A stretch of 64,000 nucleotides of DNA from an uncultured Clostridia bacterium (GCA_934154805.1 CAKPGM010000006.1:1-64000); one strand, 5' to 3'. Positions 24,291-34,229 are shown, counted from the first letter of the stretch. Numbers and translations are program-made. Notes: a model not told the origin generated them from the sequence alone.

Positions 24291-24944
24291 ATGAATAAAG
24301 AAGAAATAATAAGTATAGTAAAGAAATATGTTAAAGATAAATGTTATAACGATTCAACAGGACATGATTGGTGGCATATTCAAAGAGTGTATAATAATGC
24401 GATGTTAATTAATAAAAAAGAAAAGGCAGATGAATTTGTAATAACAATAATTGTCTTGATGCATGATTTATACGATCATAAATTTTATGATGGAAATATA
24501 GAGGAGAAATTAGAAGAAACATTAAAAGAGTTGAATGTATACAATTATATATCTAAAGATGATATTGAAAACATAATATATAGCTGTGCAAATCTAGGAT
24601 TTAGTTCTAATATTACCGAACGTAAAGAGTTTTCTATAGAAGGAAAAATAGCACAAGATGCAGATAGATTAGATGCTCTTGGAGCAATTGGAATTGCAAG
24701 AACATTTGCTTACGGAGGTAAAAAAGGAAAACTTATGTATAATCCTGATGATAATGATCTTGTTAATGAAGAAGAATACAGACAAAAAGGATCAAAAACA
24801 TCAATTAGCCATTTTTATGATAAGCTATTGAAAATAAAAGATTTGATGAATACTGATAGTGCAAAAACAATAGCAGAAGAAAGACATAAATATTTAGAAA
24901 ATTTCTTGCAAGAATTTTTAGACGAATGGGAAGCTAAGAAATAA
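24291..24944 (+). CDS. HD-domain phosphohydrolase (YedJ-like)
   Basis: 217 residues from ATG 24291 (AAAGGA upstream). HD motifs: GHDWWHIQRVY (first His), VLMHDLYDHKF (HD pair) and QDADRLDALGAIGIART (final Asp), the order of the YedJ/YpgQ group. An upstream in-frame extension from 24231 has no SD. Members are thought to hydrolyse nucleotides or related phosphates; the substrate is unknown. Confidence 0.82.
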   Translation: MNKEEIISIVKKYVKDKCYNDSTGHDWWHIQRVYNNAMLINKKEKADEFVITIIVLMHDLYDHKFYDGNIEEKLEETLKELNVYNYISKDDIENIIYSCANLGFSSNITERKEFSIEGKIAQDADRLDALGAIGIARTFAYGGKKGKLMYNPDDNDLVNEEEYRQKGSKTSISHFYDKLLKIKDLMNTDSAKTIAEERHKYLENFLQEFLDEWEAKK

Positions 24945-24979
24945 TAGATAAAGTTTTGTAATTAACATAAAATAAAATA

Positions 24980-25008
24980 TTGACAATCTTAAAATATCGT
25001 GGTAATAT
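24980..25008 (+). promoter_or_regulatory. Promoter of glyQS T-box transcript
   Basis: TTGACA (24980-24985), 17-nt spacer, TAATAT (25003-25008). Confidence 0.7.
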
Positions 25009-25017
25009 AATATATAT

Positions 25018-25232
25018 TATAAATAAAGTGCGTTGAAAAAGAAAAAATATATTTAAAATTCTAGAGAGTTGGGAATGGTGGAATCCAATAATTGACAAAT
25101 ATATGGGGAGCTTTGGAGCATATTATTAATTAAGGTGTAAGTTAGTAAAATAACTTAAACTAGGGTGGAACCGCGTGAGTATTAAACTTTCGTCCCTAGC
25201 ATTTAAAAGTGCTAGGAATGGAAGTTTTTTTG
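25018..25232 (+). ncRNA. T-box riboswitch (glycyl-tRNA responsive)
   Basis: Leader of glyQS with GAGAGTTGGGAATGGTGGAA (stem I region, from 25062) and the T-box AGGGTGGAACCGCG at 25162-25175, whose central GGAACC pairs with the uncharged tRNA 3' end. A strong terminator (AAACTTTCGTCCCTAGCA with TGCTAGGAATGGAAGTTT, ~25185-25225, then T-run) competes with the antiterminator. Uncharged tRNA-Gly would allow read-through into glyQS. This fills the gap 24945-25286. Confidence 0.92.
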
Positions 25233-25286
25233 ATTATATACCATTCTTTAAAGCACAATACTATAACTACAAAAGGAGGAATTATT

Positions 25287-26669
25287 ATGGTAGATAGTAT
25301 GGAAAAAATAGTAGCTCTTTGCAAGAGCAGAGGATTTGTATATCCAGGTTCAGAAATATATGGAGGATTAGCTAACTCTTGGGATTACGGTCCTTTAGGA
25401 GTAGAACTAAAAAACAATATCAAAGATGCTTGGAGAAAAAAGTTTATACAAGAGAATAAATACAATGTAGGACTTGATGCTTCAATATTAATGAATCCAG
25501 AAACTTGGGTAGCAACAGGACACGTAGCAGGATTCAGTGACCCACTTATAGACTGCAAGGATTGTAAAACAAGACATAGAGCAGATAAACTAGTAGAAGA
25601 ATGGTCACATAGTCAAGGAAAAGATATAGTTGCAGATGGTTGGACTGATGAACAATTAGTTGACTATATCAATGATAACAAAATACCTTGTCCAAACTGT
25701 GGAAAAACAAACTTCACAAATATAAGAAAATTCAACCTAATGTATAAAACATTCCAAGGAGTAACAGAAGATTCTTCTGCACAAATATACTTAAGACCAG
25801 AAACAGCACAAGGTATATTTGTAAACTTCAAAAATGTAATTCGTACAACTAGAAAAAAATTACCAATGGGAATAGGACAAATTGGTAAAGCTTTCAGAAA
25901 CGAAATTACACCAGGAAACTTTACATTTAGAACAAGAGAATTCGAACAAATGGAATTAGAATTTTTCTGTGTACCAGGAACAGATTTAGAATGGTTTGAA
26001 TATTGGAGAAAATTCTGTAAAGAATTCTTATTAAGCTTAGGAATGAAAGAGGAAAATATAAGACTTCGTGATCACAGCAAGGAAGAACTTGTATTCTACA
26101 GCAAAGCTACAACAGACATAGAATTTAAATTCCCATTTGGTTGGGGAGAATTATGGGGAATAGCTGACAGAACAGATTATGACCTATCAAGACATATGGA
26201 ACATTCTAAACAAGACTTATCATACCAAGATCCAGAAACAAACGAGAAATTTATACCATATGTAATAGAACCATCATTAGGATGTGATAGAGCTGCACTT
26301 GCAATTCTATGCAATGCTTATGAAGAAGAAGATTTAGGAGAAGGTGACTCTAGAGTTGTATTACACTTACATCCAACACTTGCACCTTACAAAGTAGCAA
26401 TACTTCCACTTTCTAAAAAACTATCAGAAAAATCACAAGAAGTATATGAAATGCTTTCAAAAGACTTTATGTGTGATTATGACGAAGCAGGAAGCATAGG
26501 AAAGAGATATAGAAGAGAAGATGAAATAGGTACACCATATTGTGTAACAGTTGACTTTGATACACTAGAAGATGGAAAAGTAACTGTAAGAGATAGAGAT
26601 ACAATGGAACAAGAAAGAGTTGCAATTGCTGATTTGAAAAATTGGCTAACAGAAAAAACAGAATTTTAA
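25287..26669 (+). CDS. glyQS: Glycyl-tRNA synthetase, single-chain type
   Basis: 460 residues from ATG 25287 (AAAGGAGGA upstream; the frame back to 25209 overlaps the T-box terminator and is not coding). Class II motifs are visible: FNLMYKTFQGVTE, YLRPETAQGIFVNF (motif 2 area), GKAFRNEITPGNF, and FIPYVIEPSLGCDRAALAIL (motif 3). The C-terminal anticodon-binding domain starts near 365. This is the alpha2 form shared with archaea and eukaryotes, not the alpha2beta2 GlyQ/GlyS enzyme. Two CxxC pairs (~75 and ~140) suggest a bound zinc. Confidence 0.95.
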   Translation: MVDSMEKIVALCKSRGFVYPGSEIYGGLANSWDYGPLGVELKNNIKDAWRKKFIQENKYNVGLDASILMNPETWVATGHVAGFSDPLIDCKDCKTRHRADKLVEEWSHSQGKDIVADGWTDEQLVDYINDNKIPCPNCGKTNFTNIRKFNLMYKTFQGVTEDSSAQIYLRPETAQGIFVNFKNVIRTTRKKLPMGIGQIGKAFRNEITPGNFTFRTREFEQMELEFFCVPGTDLEWFEYWRKFCKEFLLSLGMKEENIRLRDHSKEELVFYSKATTDIEFKFPFGWGELWGIADRTDYDLSRHMEHSKQDLSYQDPETNEKFIPYVIEPSLGCDRAALAILCNAYEEEDLGEGDSRVVLHLHPTLAPYKVAILPLSKKLSEKSQEVYEMLSKDFMCDYDEAGSIGKRYRREDEIGTPYCVTVDFDTLEDGKVTVRDRDTMEQERVAIADLKNWLTEKTEF

Positions 26670-26674
26670 TACTT

Positions 26675-26712
26675 TTCGCTCAAGAGAGATATCATCTTTT
26701 GGGCGAATTTTT
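26675..26712 (+). terminator. Terminator after glyQS
   Basis: TTCGCTCAAGAGAGAT pairs with ATCTTTTGGGCGAA (26675-26707), followed by a T-run. Confidence 0.75.
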
Positions 26713-26774
26713 AATATTGTATATTTTATTTTTTTATGATACAATGTTGCCAGAAAACAAAAGGAGGAAAAATT

Positions 26775-28418
26775 ATGTCAAAAATCAAAAACTTTTTTAA
26801 AGGAATTGCGACAAATTACAAAAACAGTTTTAAACAATACACAGCTACAAACATAGTAATAATATTAACAACACTATTTTTTATGTTTGGATATGACAAA
26901 TTAACAGGAACAATAATAAACAAAACTCTAACCATAGCAATCTTATCGGCAATAAATTTCTTTGCATGTGAAACATATTTGAAGAAATTAGGCCAAAGAG
27001 GAATATCTTATGTAGTAGGACTGGGAATAGCAATAGGATTTGAAAAACTAATATATTCAAACAATGCTTCAGATACAATTTCAAGAATATGCATAGGATA
27101 TGCAATGGTAGTATTTTTAATAGGCTTAATACAAGCAATAAAAAATACCAAAGTGGATATTGGAGAATATGCAGTAAAAGCATTTAAAAACCTGTTCAAC
27201 ATAGGAATTGTATATGCAATTTTAAATATAGGACTTACTTTAATTATACTAATATTTATAGCATTAATATTAAATAATAAAAACAACTTTGAACTATTAG
27301 CACGATTACAAATAGCACTGCTAGGATTATTTGTATTACCAGCAAGCCTAATAGCAATAACAGAGATAAAAGAAGACTTCTCAAAATTTATAAAAACAAT
27401 TATATTATATATAATGTTGCCATTAACAGTACTCGCTACAGTGATAATTTACATATATATGGCAAAAATATTTATAATAAGAGAAATACCAGCAAACTCA
27501 ATATTTAGAATATTAACGGGTCTATTTATAGTAGCATTCCCAGTATGGGTAATGATAGATGCGTTTAAGCAAGAATCAAAATTAATAGAGAAAACTTGCA
27601 AAATATTGCCAATAGCATTTATCCCATTTGTATTATTACAAACATATTCAATATGCGCTCGTATGGATGGAAATGGACTTACACCAAGCAGATATATAGG
27701 AATAGCATTTATAGTATTTGAAGCAATAGCAATTTTCTTATCACTATATAAAGAAAGAAAATACTTAATACATTTCATAACAGCAGGAGCAGTAATAATA
27801 GCAATATCAACAATATTACCAGTTGTAAATATGGAATCGGCATCTAATATAAGCCAAGCAAATAGATTAAAAAGAGCTTGGCGAGAGAATCAGACATTTA
27901 GTGAGTTATCAGAAGAAAACAAAAAGATAGCACAAAGTGCGTACTCATATTTAGAAAGACAAAAAAACACAGATAAATATATCCCAAGCTATATAGACAA
28001 AGATGCAGTGCAAAAATATATGGTTGATGAAGAAGAATACTATTACAAATATACTAGCAAAACTATTAGATATCCAACAATGTATATAATTGGAGACAAC
28101 CAACAAGTTGTACCAGTTGGAGAATATAAGTATATTCAAGCGGTTTCTGTATCAGAATATAATGAAGAAATTAACGCTATGAAAAAGATTAATTTAACAA
28201 ATTCAACTACAATTGATCTTACAGGATATTTATCTAAAATAATAGAGATAAACGAAATAAATGAAAATAATATAGAAGGATATATAAAATCAAATAATAC
28301 AATAAAAATAGATGAAAACAAAGACTTCTATATAACAGAGTTAAGCTTAACGTACAACGGTGAAGAAAAGAATAAAATAATGTATCTTTCAATAGATGGA
28401 TATGTATTACAAAAATAA
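26775..28418 (+). CDS. DUF4153 family polytopic membrane protein
   Basis: 547 residues from ATG 26775 (AAGGAGG upstream). About eleven membrane segments in residues 30-370, including SRYIGIAFIVFEAIAIFLS with the GLTPSRYI motif that I associate with DUF4153. The C-terminal ~170 residues are soluble and extracytoplasmic by prediction. A promoter TTGTAT-17-TACAAT lies at 26717-26745. No reaction is known for this family. Monocistronic, closed by a terminator at 28424. Confidence 0.75.
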   Translation: MSKIKNFFKGIATNYKNSFKQYTATNIVIILTTLFFMFGYDKLTGTIINKTLTIAILSAINFFACETYLKKLGQRGISYVVGLGIAIGFEKLIYSNNASDTISRICIGYAMVVFLIGLIQAIKNTKVDIGEYAVKAFKNLFNIGIVYAILNIGLTLIILIFIALILNNKNNFELLARLQIALLGLFVLPASLIAITEIKEDFSKFIKTIILYIMLPLTVLATVIIYIYMAKIFIIREIPANSIFRILTGLFIVAFPVWVMIDAFKQESKLIEKTCKILPIAFIPFVLLQTYSICARMDGNGLTPSRYIGIAFIVFEAIAIFLSLYKERKYLIHFITAGAVIIAISTILPVVNMESASNISQANRLKRAWRENQTFSELSEENKKIAQSAYSYLERQKNTDKYIPSYIDKDAVQKYMVDEEEYYYKYTSKTIRYPTMYIIGDNQQVVPVGEYKYIQAVSVSEYNEEINAMKKINLTNSTTIDLTGYLSKIIEINEINENNIEGYIKSNNTIKIDENKDFYITELSLTYNGEEKNKIMYLSIDGYVLQK

Positions 28419-28423
28419 TAATT

Positions 28424-28463
28424 AAAAGATACCAAGAAGAATAAATACTTCTTGGTATCTTTT
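28424..28463. terminator. Bidirectional terminator between DUF4153 gene and tdk
   Basis: A 16-bp perfect stem (28424-28439 with 28448-28463), A/T runs on both sides; serves both convergent genes. Confidence 0.85.
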
Positions 28464-29003
28464 CTAAATTTCACCATTTATTAATTTGTTGTAACAATTT
28501 CTACAAACCGGTAGATACTGCGAATCGCCAACAACAATATCATTGTCTTTTTTACCTTTAAAATAAGTGAATACAGCCTCCTCAGATTTACATACTTCAC
28601 AAATAGAAGTCATAATTTCGACATTATCAGCTATACACATAAGATCTCCCATTTTACCAAATATCTTTTTTTCAGAAGTTAAATTAAGTCCAGCAATATA
28701 GAATTTCTTTCCAGAAGAAGCCATTTTATCTATAACATGAACATCTCCATTTAAAAACTGAAACTCATCAATAAAATAAGAGTCGGCATCATATTTTTCT
28801 ATTTCAGAAATATCTTGAATATTAATAGCTTTTACAGAATTGCCAGCTCTAGTTGAAATAACATTATCACCAGCTCTATCGTCTAATAAAGGCTTAAATA
28901 CCTTTATGTCTTTACCAGCTATTAACTGTCTTTTTAGCTCATTAAAAATTTTCTGGCTTTTTCCACATTTCATTGGTCCTGTATATACATTGATGCATCC
29001 CAT
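28464..29003 (-). CDS. tdk: Thymidine kinase
   Basis: 179 residues, type II (TK1-like). P-loop GPMKCGKS at 9-16, Asp-Glu DEFQFL (~82), the lasso and four zinc-binding Cys (CEVCKSEE near 140 and CRNC near 170). Phosphorylates thymidine for dTMP salvage. Stands alone on the minus strand. SD AGGAG lies upstream of ATG 29003. Confidence 0.95.
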   Translation of the reverse strand: MGCINVYTGPMKCGKSQKIFNELKRQLIAGKDIKVFKPLLDDRAGDNVISTRAGNSVKAINIQDISEIEKYDADSYFIDEFQFLNGDVHVIDKMASSGKKFYIAGLNLTSEKKIFGKMGDLMCIADNVEIMTSICEVCKSEEAVFTYFKGKKDNDIVVGDSQYLPVCRNCYNKLINGEI

Positions 29004-29103
29004 TTATATTTTCTCCTTGTTTTATAATTGCTCTAACTAATATATATTTAATTTCAAATTTAATCAAGTCTTTTTTGAAAAAATATATAAATGTAATAAA
29101 ACA

Positions 29104-29351
29104 AAAAAATTAGTCAATGGGTTCTCCTAAAAAATATCCATTGACCATAATTTTTAATTAAATATGTAATTTAATTAAAATTCGCATATTTAATATATAG
29201 CATAACTGTAAGAAAAAATCAATACCTAAAACATAAAAGAATGTCAAGATTAAAAATATAAAAAATTGTAAAACTATTGATTATGGCTAAATACAAGTTC
29301 TTTATGTTTTTATTAAATTACATATTTAATAAAAACAAAGGAGATAGTTTG
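29104..29351 (+). repeat. Conserved leader module, copy C
   Basis: Within the gap 29004-29351. A hairpin (GTCAATGG 29113-29120 with CCATTGAC 29138-29145) takes the place of the nuclease terminator. Then follow the TTTAATTAA hairpin (29149-29182), the 30-nt block (29196-29225) and the second hairpin (29306-29336) directly before AAAGGAGAT. No nuclease gene precedes this copy. Confidence 0.7.
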
Positions 29352-31142
29352 ATGAAAAAAATGAAAAGTAAAAAAGGAATAACATTAATAGCATTAGTTG
29401 TAACAATAGTTATAATTTTAATATTAGCAGGAATAACAGTAGGAATGGTAACAAGTGATAATGGAATATTAAAAGAAACTAAAAGTGCAAAAATGCAAGC
29501 AGAAATAGACAACGAAAAAAGTATAGTAGAGAGAGCAAAAATGCTAACAATGATGAGAGATAAAAGCGGAAAGGTAACTATGGCAGTCTTTGAACCAGCA
29601 TTAAAAGACGAGGCAGGGACAAATCCAACAGAGGTAAGTGACGCGGGAGAAACAATAGAGGTACTGTTTACAGATTCAAATAGATATTATGAAGTAGACA
29701 AAGATGGAAATGTAAGTGAACCGCAAGAAGTAGTAAAAGATGAATATGCAGGAGATATAACCAAAGGTGGAAGATGTGACGGAAGCGAAGAAAAACCTTA
29801 TGAAATAAGTTGTATAGAAGACTTAGTAGTTTTTTCTAATATGAGTAATGCAACAGGAATATTATTTGAAAATGGAGAGATAAAGAATGTGGGCTCATAT
29901 AATACTTTTGAGGGCAAATACATTATATTAATGAGAAATTTAAACTTTAAATCCAAATATTCGTATAAAGATAGCACAAGAACAGACTTTGGAAATATAA
30001 ATGGAGATGATACAGATGGAAACAGTCTAATTATAGAAATGACAACAGGTATAGGATTTACGCCTATTGGAGATCTTCAAGGAAGTGCTAGATTTTGTGG
30101 CAACTTTGATGGAAATAATAAGGCTATACAGAATTTATATATTGAAAGGGCTGAAGAAAATTCAGAAATTACTGGTTTTATTTCTAATGTGAAAGAAGGA
30201 GCTTTAGTAAAAGATTTAACAATATCTGGTAAAATAACATCAAAAGGTCATACGGGAGGAATTATTGGAGAGAGTAGAGACAAAGCCACAGTAATAAATT
30301 GTACAAATAAATCAGATATAACAGGTTGGAATTCTGTTGGCGGTATTATAGGATTTAACTCAGGCGAAGAAACAACAATAAAAAATTGTAATAATTATGG
30401 AAATATAACAATTACAGATGGGGCCTATGGATATACAGGAGCAGGTGGGATTTCTGGATCAGGCGTAAAGGAAATAGTAAATTGCTATAATTACGGGACA
30501 ATAAGTGGAAAGCATAGAATGGGAGGAATAGTTGGATTTATGTCTCCAAGTTCGGGAATATTAAAAGACTGTGTCAACAAAGGAAATGTTGATAGCGGTA
30601 CTAGTAGTGTTGACTGTGGAGGGATTGTTGGAAAGACTAGTGGTGGAAATTGGAAAGTTCAGAATTGTATTAATAGTGGGAATGTTACTGGAAATGGAAT
30701 AAAAGGTGGAATTATAGGAAGTGTTAGTGGTCAAGGTTGGGAAACTATAATTGTTTTCTCAATCGAAAATTGTATTAACATAGGAAACATAAATTCTAAT
30801 GAAAGTGTTGTTGGAGGAATAGTGGGAGAACAAGGTTATATACATAAAAGCAATACTTTGACGATAAAAAACTGTGTGACCTGTAGTACATTAAATGGAA
30901 AAATTATTGGTGGAGTAATAGGAAACAAGATAAATGGTGACTGCAATATTGAAAATGTGTATTATATTACAGAACCTGCAATAAAACAGGGAACACTAAC
31001 CAGTGGAGAAGCAACATTAAAAAGTGAATCGGAGATAAAGAGTCAAACATTCGTAGATTTACTAAACGCAAACATAGGAACAAACACAGACTGGAAAAAA
31101 TGGAAACTAGGAAGTAGTGGATATCCAACATTTGTAGATTAA
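29352..31142 (+). CDS. Prepilin-like GLUG-repeat surface protein (copy C)
   Basis: 596 residues from ATG 29352 (AAAGGAGAT upstream; the longer frame from 29277 would translate the leader). The start MKKMKSKKG and hydrophobic ITLIALVVTIVIILILAG are prepilin-like without Glu at +5. The first ~170 residues are near-identical to copies at 511 and 51517. The middle (~190-550) has about ten GLUG-type repeats (GGI.G......NC.N.G) that differ between copies. The last ~45 residues (GTLTSGEATLKSESEIKSQT onwards, ending GYPTFVD) again match copy B almost exactly. Constant ends with a variable middle suggest recombination among copies. Function inferred as a surface-exposed beta-helical adhesin. Confidence 0.75.
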   Translation: MKKMKSKKGITLIALVVTIVIILILAGITVGMVTSDNGILKETKSAKMQAEIDNEKSIVERAKMLTMMRDKSGKVTMAVFEPALKDEAGTNPTEVSDAGETIEVLFTDSNRYYEVDKDGNVSEPQEVVKDEYAGDITKGGRCDGSEEKPYEISCIEDLVVFSNMSNATGILFENGEIKNVGSYNTFEGKYIILMRNLNFKSKYSYKDSTRTDFGNINGDDTDGNSLIIEMTTGIGFTPIGDLQGSARFCGNFDGNNKAIQNLYIERAEENSEITGFISNVKEGALVKDLTISGKITSKGHTGGIIGESRDKATVINCTNKSDITGWNSVGGIIGFNSGEETTIKNCNNYGNITITDGAYGYTGAGGISGSGVKEIVNCYNYGTISGKHRMGGIVGFMSPSSGILKDCVNKGNVDSGTSSVDCGGIVGKTSGGNWKVQNCINSGNVTGNGIKGGIIGSVSGQGWETIIVFSIENCINIGNINSNESVVGGIVGEQGYIHKSNTLTIKNCVTCSTLNGKIIGGVIGNKINGDCNIENVYYITEPAIKQGTLTSGEATLKSESEIKSQTFVDLLNANIGTNTDWKKWKLGSSGYPTFVD

Positions 31143-31150
31143 TATATAAG

Positions 31151-31194
31151 ATAACTGATATAAGTATGAAAATACATTATAATCAGTTATTTTT
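31151..31194 (+). terminator. Terminator after GLUG gene copy C
   Basis: ATAACTGAT (31151-31159) pairs with ATCAGTTAT (31182-31190); T-run follows. Confidence 0.65.
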
Positions 31195-31268
31195 ATATGT
31201 AAAGATTGTTGATTTTAAAAATATAAAGTATTATAATAAGAAACAGCGAAAAAAATGGAGGAAATAAA

Positions 31269-32159
31269 ATGGGATTAATTTTAGAAAATGTATCTAAAAC
31301 ATTTACTGCTAAAAAAGCAGTAGATGGTATTTCTTTCTCGTTAGAAAAACCAGGAGTATTTGGACTTTTGGGAACTAATGGAGCAGGAAAGACAACAACA
31401 ATAAGGATGTTGTTAGGAATAATAAAGAAAGATAGTGGAGAGATAACTTGGAATGGTAAAAAAGTAGATAGAAAATCAGTTAACTTTGGTTATCTTCCAG
31501 AAGAAAGAGGCGTATATCCAAAAGTAAAAATATATGACCAACTAATGTATTTTGCAGAATTAAAAGGAATGAAAAAATTAGAAGCAGATGAAGCAATAAA
31601 AAACTGGGCCAAAAAGTTAAAAGTTGAAGAATATATACAAATGCCTGCTGAAAAATTATCAAAAGGGAATCAACAAAAGATTCAATTTATGACAGCAGTA
31701 ATACATAATCCAGAGTTGGTTGTGCTAGATGAGCCGTTTAGTGGATTAGATCCAGTAAATACAGAATTATTAAAAAACATCATAATAGAGCTTGTACAAA
31801 ATGGCAAATATGTAATAATGTCAGCACACCAAATGGCAACAATAGAAGAATTTTGTAGCGATATTTTAATATTAAACAAAGGAAAAACAGTGTTGAAAGG
31901 AAATCTTAGAAAAATTAAAGAAGAATATCCAGCAAACAGAATTCAAGTAGAAACAAATGTGAAAATCGATCAATATATCAAAGAACTAGAATTAACAATA
32001 GAAAACGAAAAGAACAATGATTACACGATAAAAATAGATGATGAGAAAAAAGCACATAAACTTTTGCAAGAACTAGTACAAAACAATGTAGAAGTTAACA
32101 AATTTGAAATTATGAAACCAACATTAAATGATATTTTTATAGAAAAGGTAGGTGAATAA
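31269..32159 (+). CDS. ABC transporter ATP-binding protein (NatA-like)
   Basis: 296 residues. Walker A GTNGAGKTTT (~39-48), signature LSKGNQQKIQF, Walker B VVLDEPFSGLDPVN, and a C-terminal DUF4162-type domain. With the next gene it forms an ABC-2 exporter resembling the Na+ exporter NatAB. The substrate cannot be read. SD TGGAGG. Its stop is 1 bp before the ATG of the permease gene. Confidence 0.9.
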   Translation: MGLILENVSKTFTAKKAVDGISFSLEKPGVFGLLGTNGAGKTTTIRMLLGIIKKDSGEITWNGKKVDRKSVNFGYLPEERGVYPKVKIYDQLMYFAELKGMKKLEADEAIKNWAKKLKVEEYIQMPAEKLSKGNQQKIQFMTAVIHNPELVVLDEPFSGLDPVNTELLKNIIIELVQNGKYVIMSAHQMATIEEFCSDILILNKGKTVLKGNLRKIKEEYPANRIQVETNVKIDQYIKELELTIENEKNNDYTIKIDDEKKAHKLLQELVQNNVEVNKFEIMKPTLNDIFIEKVGE

Positions 32160-32160
32160 G

Positions 32161-33384
32161 ATGAAAGATTTATTAACAGTAACAAAATTTACAATGAAAG
32201 ATATGATTACAAGAAAATCTTTCATTATATCAACTATAATTTTTCTAATAATGATAATTGTAGGATTTAATATACCAAACATCCTAAAATCGATAAATGG
32301 AGAAAGCACAGGAAACAAACTATTAATAGTAGATGAACAGAATGTATTTGAAGGATCACTAGAAGGACTTAAAAATTTAGATACAGGATATGAAATAGAA
32401 ATATCAAATATAAACTACGAAGAAGTAAAAGAAAAAATAGCAAATGAAGATATTGAATCTGCAATAATAATAGACAAACAAGATTCAAATATAAAAGTTA
32501 GATATATCATAAAAAGTGCAGTAATGATGTCTAAAGTTCCAGATGATATAATATCAGCAATAAATACAACATACACAAATCTTCAAATAAGTAAACTTGG
32601 CTTAACTGAAGAACAATTACAATCAATAACACCTAACTTTGAATTTGTTTTGGAGCAAACTGAAGAAGAAACACACGGAAACGTACTTGCTATGATGTTA
32701 CTTTCAATAGTACTATTTTATGCAATATATTTCTGTGCATATCAAGTATCAAGCTCTATAACAACAGAGAAAACATCAAAAATAATAGAAACACTTGTAA
32801 CATCAACGACACCAAAAACAATCGTATTAGGAAAAACGATCGGAATAGGAATAGTTGGATTATTGCAAATGATTTTATTAGTTGCAACAGCGTTAATAAG
32901 TGCAAAAAGTTTCTTAGAACCAGAAATATTAAATAGTGTATTAGATATGTCGACAATAACACCATATTTAGGAGTAATAACTATTGTTTACTTTATACTA
33001 GGATACTTAGCATATGCACTATTATATGCGCTAACAGGTTCAACTGTAAGCAAACCAGAGGATATACAATCAGCAAACGGACCAGTTGCAATGCTTGCAG
33101 TTATAGGATTCTATTTATCATACTTTACAATGATGAATCCTACAAGCGACCTAAATGTATTTGCATCAATATGCCCAATTTCATCTCCGTTCTGTATGCC
33201 ATTTAGAATAATGATGGGATTAGCCAGCACGAAAGATGTTCTAATATCAATAGCAGTACTACTTGTAACAATATTAATAATATCTAAAGTTGCGATAAAA
33301 ATTTATTCAAATGCAATACTAAATTATGGAACAAAAATGGGATTAAAAGATATAATAAAAGTTTATAAAGATAAAAACAATTAA
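32161..33384 (+). CDS. ABC-2 transporter permease (NatB-like)
   Basis: 407 residues from ATG 32161 (AGGTAGGTG upstream). One N-terminal membrane helix (~20-40), a ~140-residue extracytoplasmic domain, then five or six helices, the ABC-2/YhaP-NatB layout. SSSITTEKTSKIIETLVTST is the conserved intracellular loop. Partner of the preceding ATPase. Confidence 0.87.
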   Translation: MKDLLTVTKFTMKDMITRKSFIISTIIFLIMIIVGFNIPNILKSINGESTGNKLLIVDEQNVFEGSLEGLKNLDTGYEIEISNINYEEVKEKIANEDIESAIIIDKQDSNIKVRYIIKSAVMMSKVPDDIISAINTTYTNLQISKLGLTEEQLQSITPNFEFVLEQTEEETHGNVLAMMLLSIVLFYAIYFCAYQVSSSITTEKTSKIIETLVTSTTPKTIVLGKTIGIGIVGLLQMILLVATALISAKSFLEPEILNSVLDMSTITPYLGVITIVYFILGYLAYALLYALTGSTVSKPEDIQSANGPVAMLAVIGFYLSYFTMMNPTSDLNVFASICPISSPFCMPFRIMMGLASTKDVLISIAVLLVTILIISKVAIKIYSNAILNYGTKMGLKDIIKVYKDKNN

Positions 33385-33392
33385 ACTAAAGA

Positions 33393-33425
33393 CAGCACAT
33401 CTAAATGAAGATGTGTTGCTTTTTT
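33393..33425 (+). terminator. Terminator after ABC-2 exporter
   Basis: CAGCACATCT (33393-33402) pairs with AGATGTGTTG (33409-33418); T-run. Confidence 0.8.
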
Positions 33426-33508
33426 GCAAAATTAACAAATTATACATATTGAAAGCTCATAGACTAAGTGTTACAATAGAATTAGAACATACAAAGGAAA
33501 TGATGTAA

Positions 33509-33979
33509 ATGATAAATGTAGTAGAAAGAGAATTATATTCGAATTTAAAGAATATAAAAAATTATAAACAAGTATGCAAACTAGAGTCCTTATATTTTCA
33601 ACACGGAACAACAACAGTATATAAGCACTCTAGAAATGTTGCATATTACAGTTTACTATGGGCTAAAGAGTTAGAGAAAAGATTTCATATAAAATTCAAT
33701 TATAAAAATTTAATAGCAGGAGCGTTCTTACACGATTTATTCTTATATGACTGGCACGAAAAAGACGCATCACACAGATGGCATGGGTATAGACATCCAA
33801 AAACAGCAAGCAAAAATGCAAGGCAAATGTGTAATGCAAATGAAGAAACCACAAAGATAATAGAAACGCATATGTGGCCATTAACAATAACAAAGGTACC
33901 AAGAAGCAGAGAAGCACTCTTAGTATGCATTGTGGATAAAATAATGGCGTTAGCAGAGACATTTAGGATAATAAAATAA
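33509..33979 (+). CDS. HD-domain protein
   Basis: 156 residues. HD-type motifs: YKHSRNVAYYSLLWA (first His), GAFLHDLFLYDWH (HD pair), HPKTASKNA and a late IVDKIMALAE with Asp. This is the third small HD protein in the window. Substrate unknown. The frame stops at TAA 33977-33979, but the same phase stays open for another 50 codons, so an older, longer version may have been truncated. Confidence 0.75.
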   Translation: MINVVERELYSNLKNIKNYKQVCKLESLYFQHGTTTVYKHSRNVAYYSLLWAKELEKRFHIKFNYKNLIAGAFLHDLFLYDWHEKDASHRWHGYRHPKTASKNARQMCNANEETTKIIETHMWPLTITKVPRSREALLVCIVDKIMALAETFRIIK

Positions 33980-34131
33980 AATCCTATATTAATAGAAAGA
34001 AGAAGCAAGTTTGAAAAAGATTATTTAAATAAAGAATATGCTAGAAGTGTGGATAAAAAAGAATATGAGAAAATTTCTAGCGACGGGACTATAGAAAAAA
34101 TTATTATGAAGATTATTAAAAAGAAATTGTA
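33980..34131 (+). pseudogene. Open continuation of the HD gene frame after its stop
   Basis: Fifty sense codons in the same frame as the HD gene, starting NPILIERRSKFEKDYLNKEY and ending IIKKKL, with native A-rich codons and no start codon or SD of its own. Either a decayed C-terminus of the HD protein behind a premature TAA or a chance open stretch; the composition favours former coding sequence. Confidence 0.35.
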
Positions 34132-34139
34132 AATACATG

Positions 34140-34168
34140 TTGACATTTTATGTAAATTATAATAAAAT
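34140..34168 (+). promoter_or_regulatory. Promoter of orphan cassette gene
   Basis: TTGACA (34140-34145), 17-nt spacer, TAAAAT (34163-34168). Its spacer shares TTTTATGTAAAT with the promoter at 35604-35632. Confidence 0.7.
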
Positions 34169-34206
34169 ATAAATGTCGTATTTCTTAGAAACCAATAAGT
34201 AACAAA

Positions 34207-34229
34207 CTTGGAGGTTTCTAGCCTCCAAG
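34207..34229 (+). promoter_or_regulatory. 5'-UTR hairpin with SD-like and anti-SD arms
   Basis: CTTGGAGG (34207-34214) pairs with CCTCCAAG (34222-34229). The CCTCC arm could instead pair with the true SD AAGGAGG (34237-34243), giving two exclusive folds, one hiding the SD. Confidence 0.45.
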
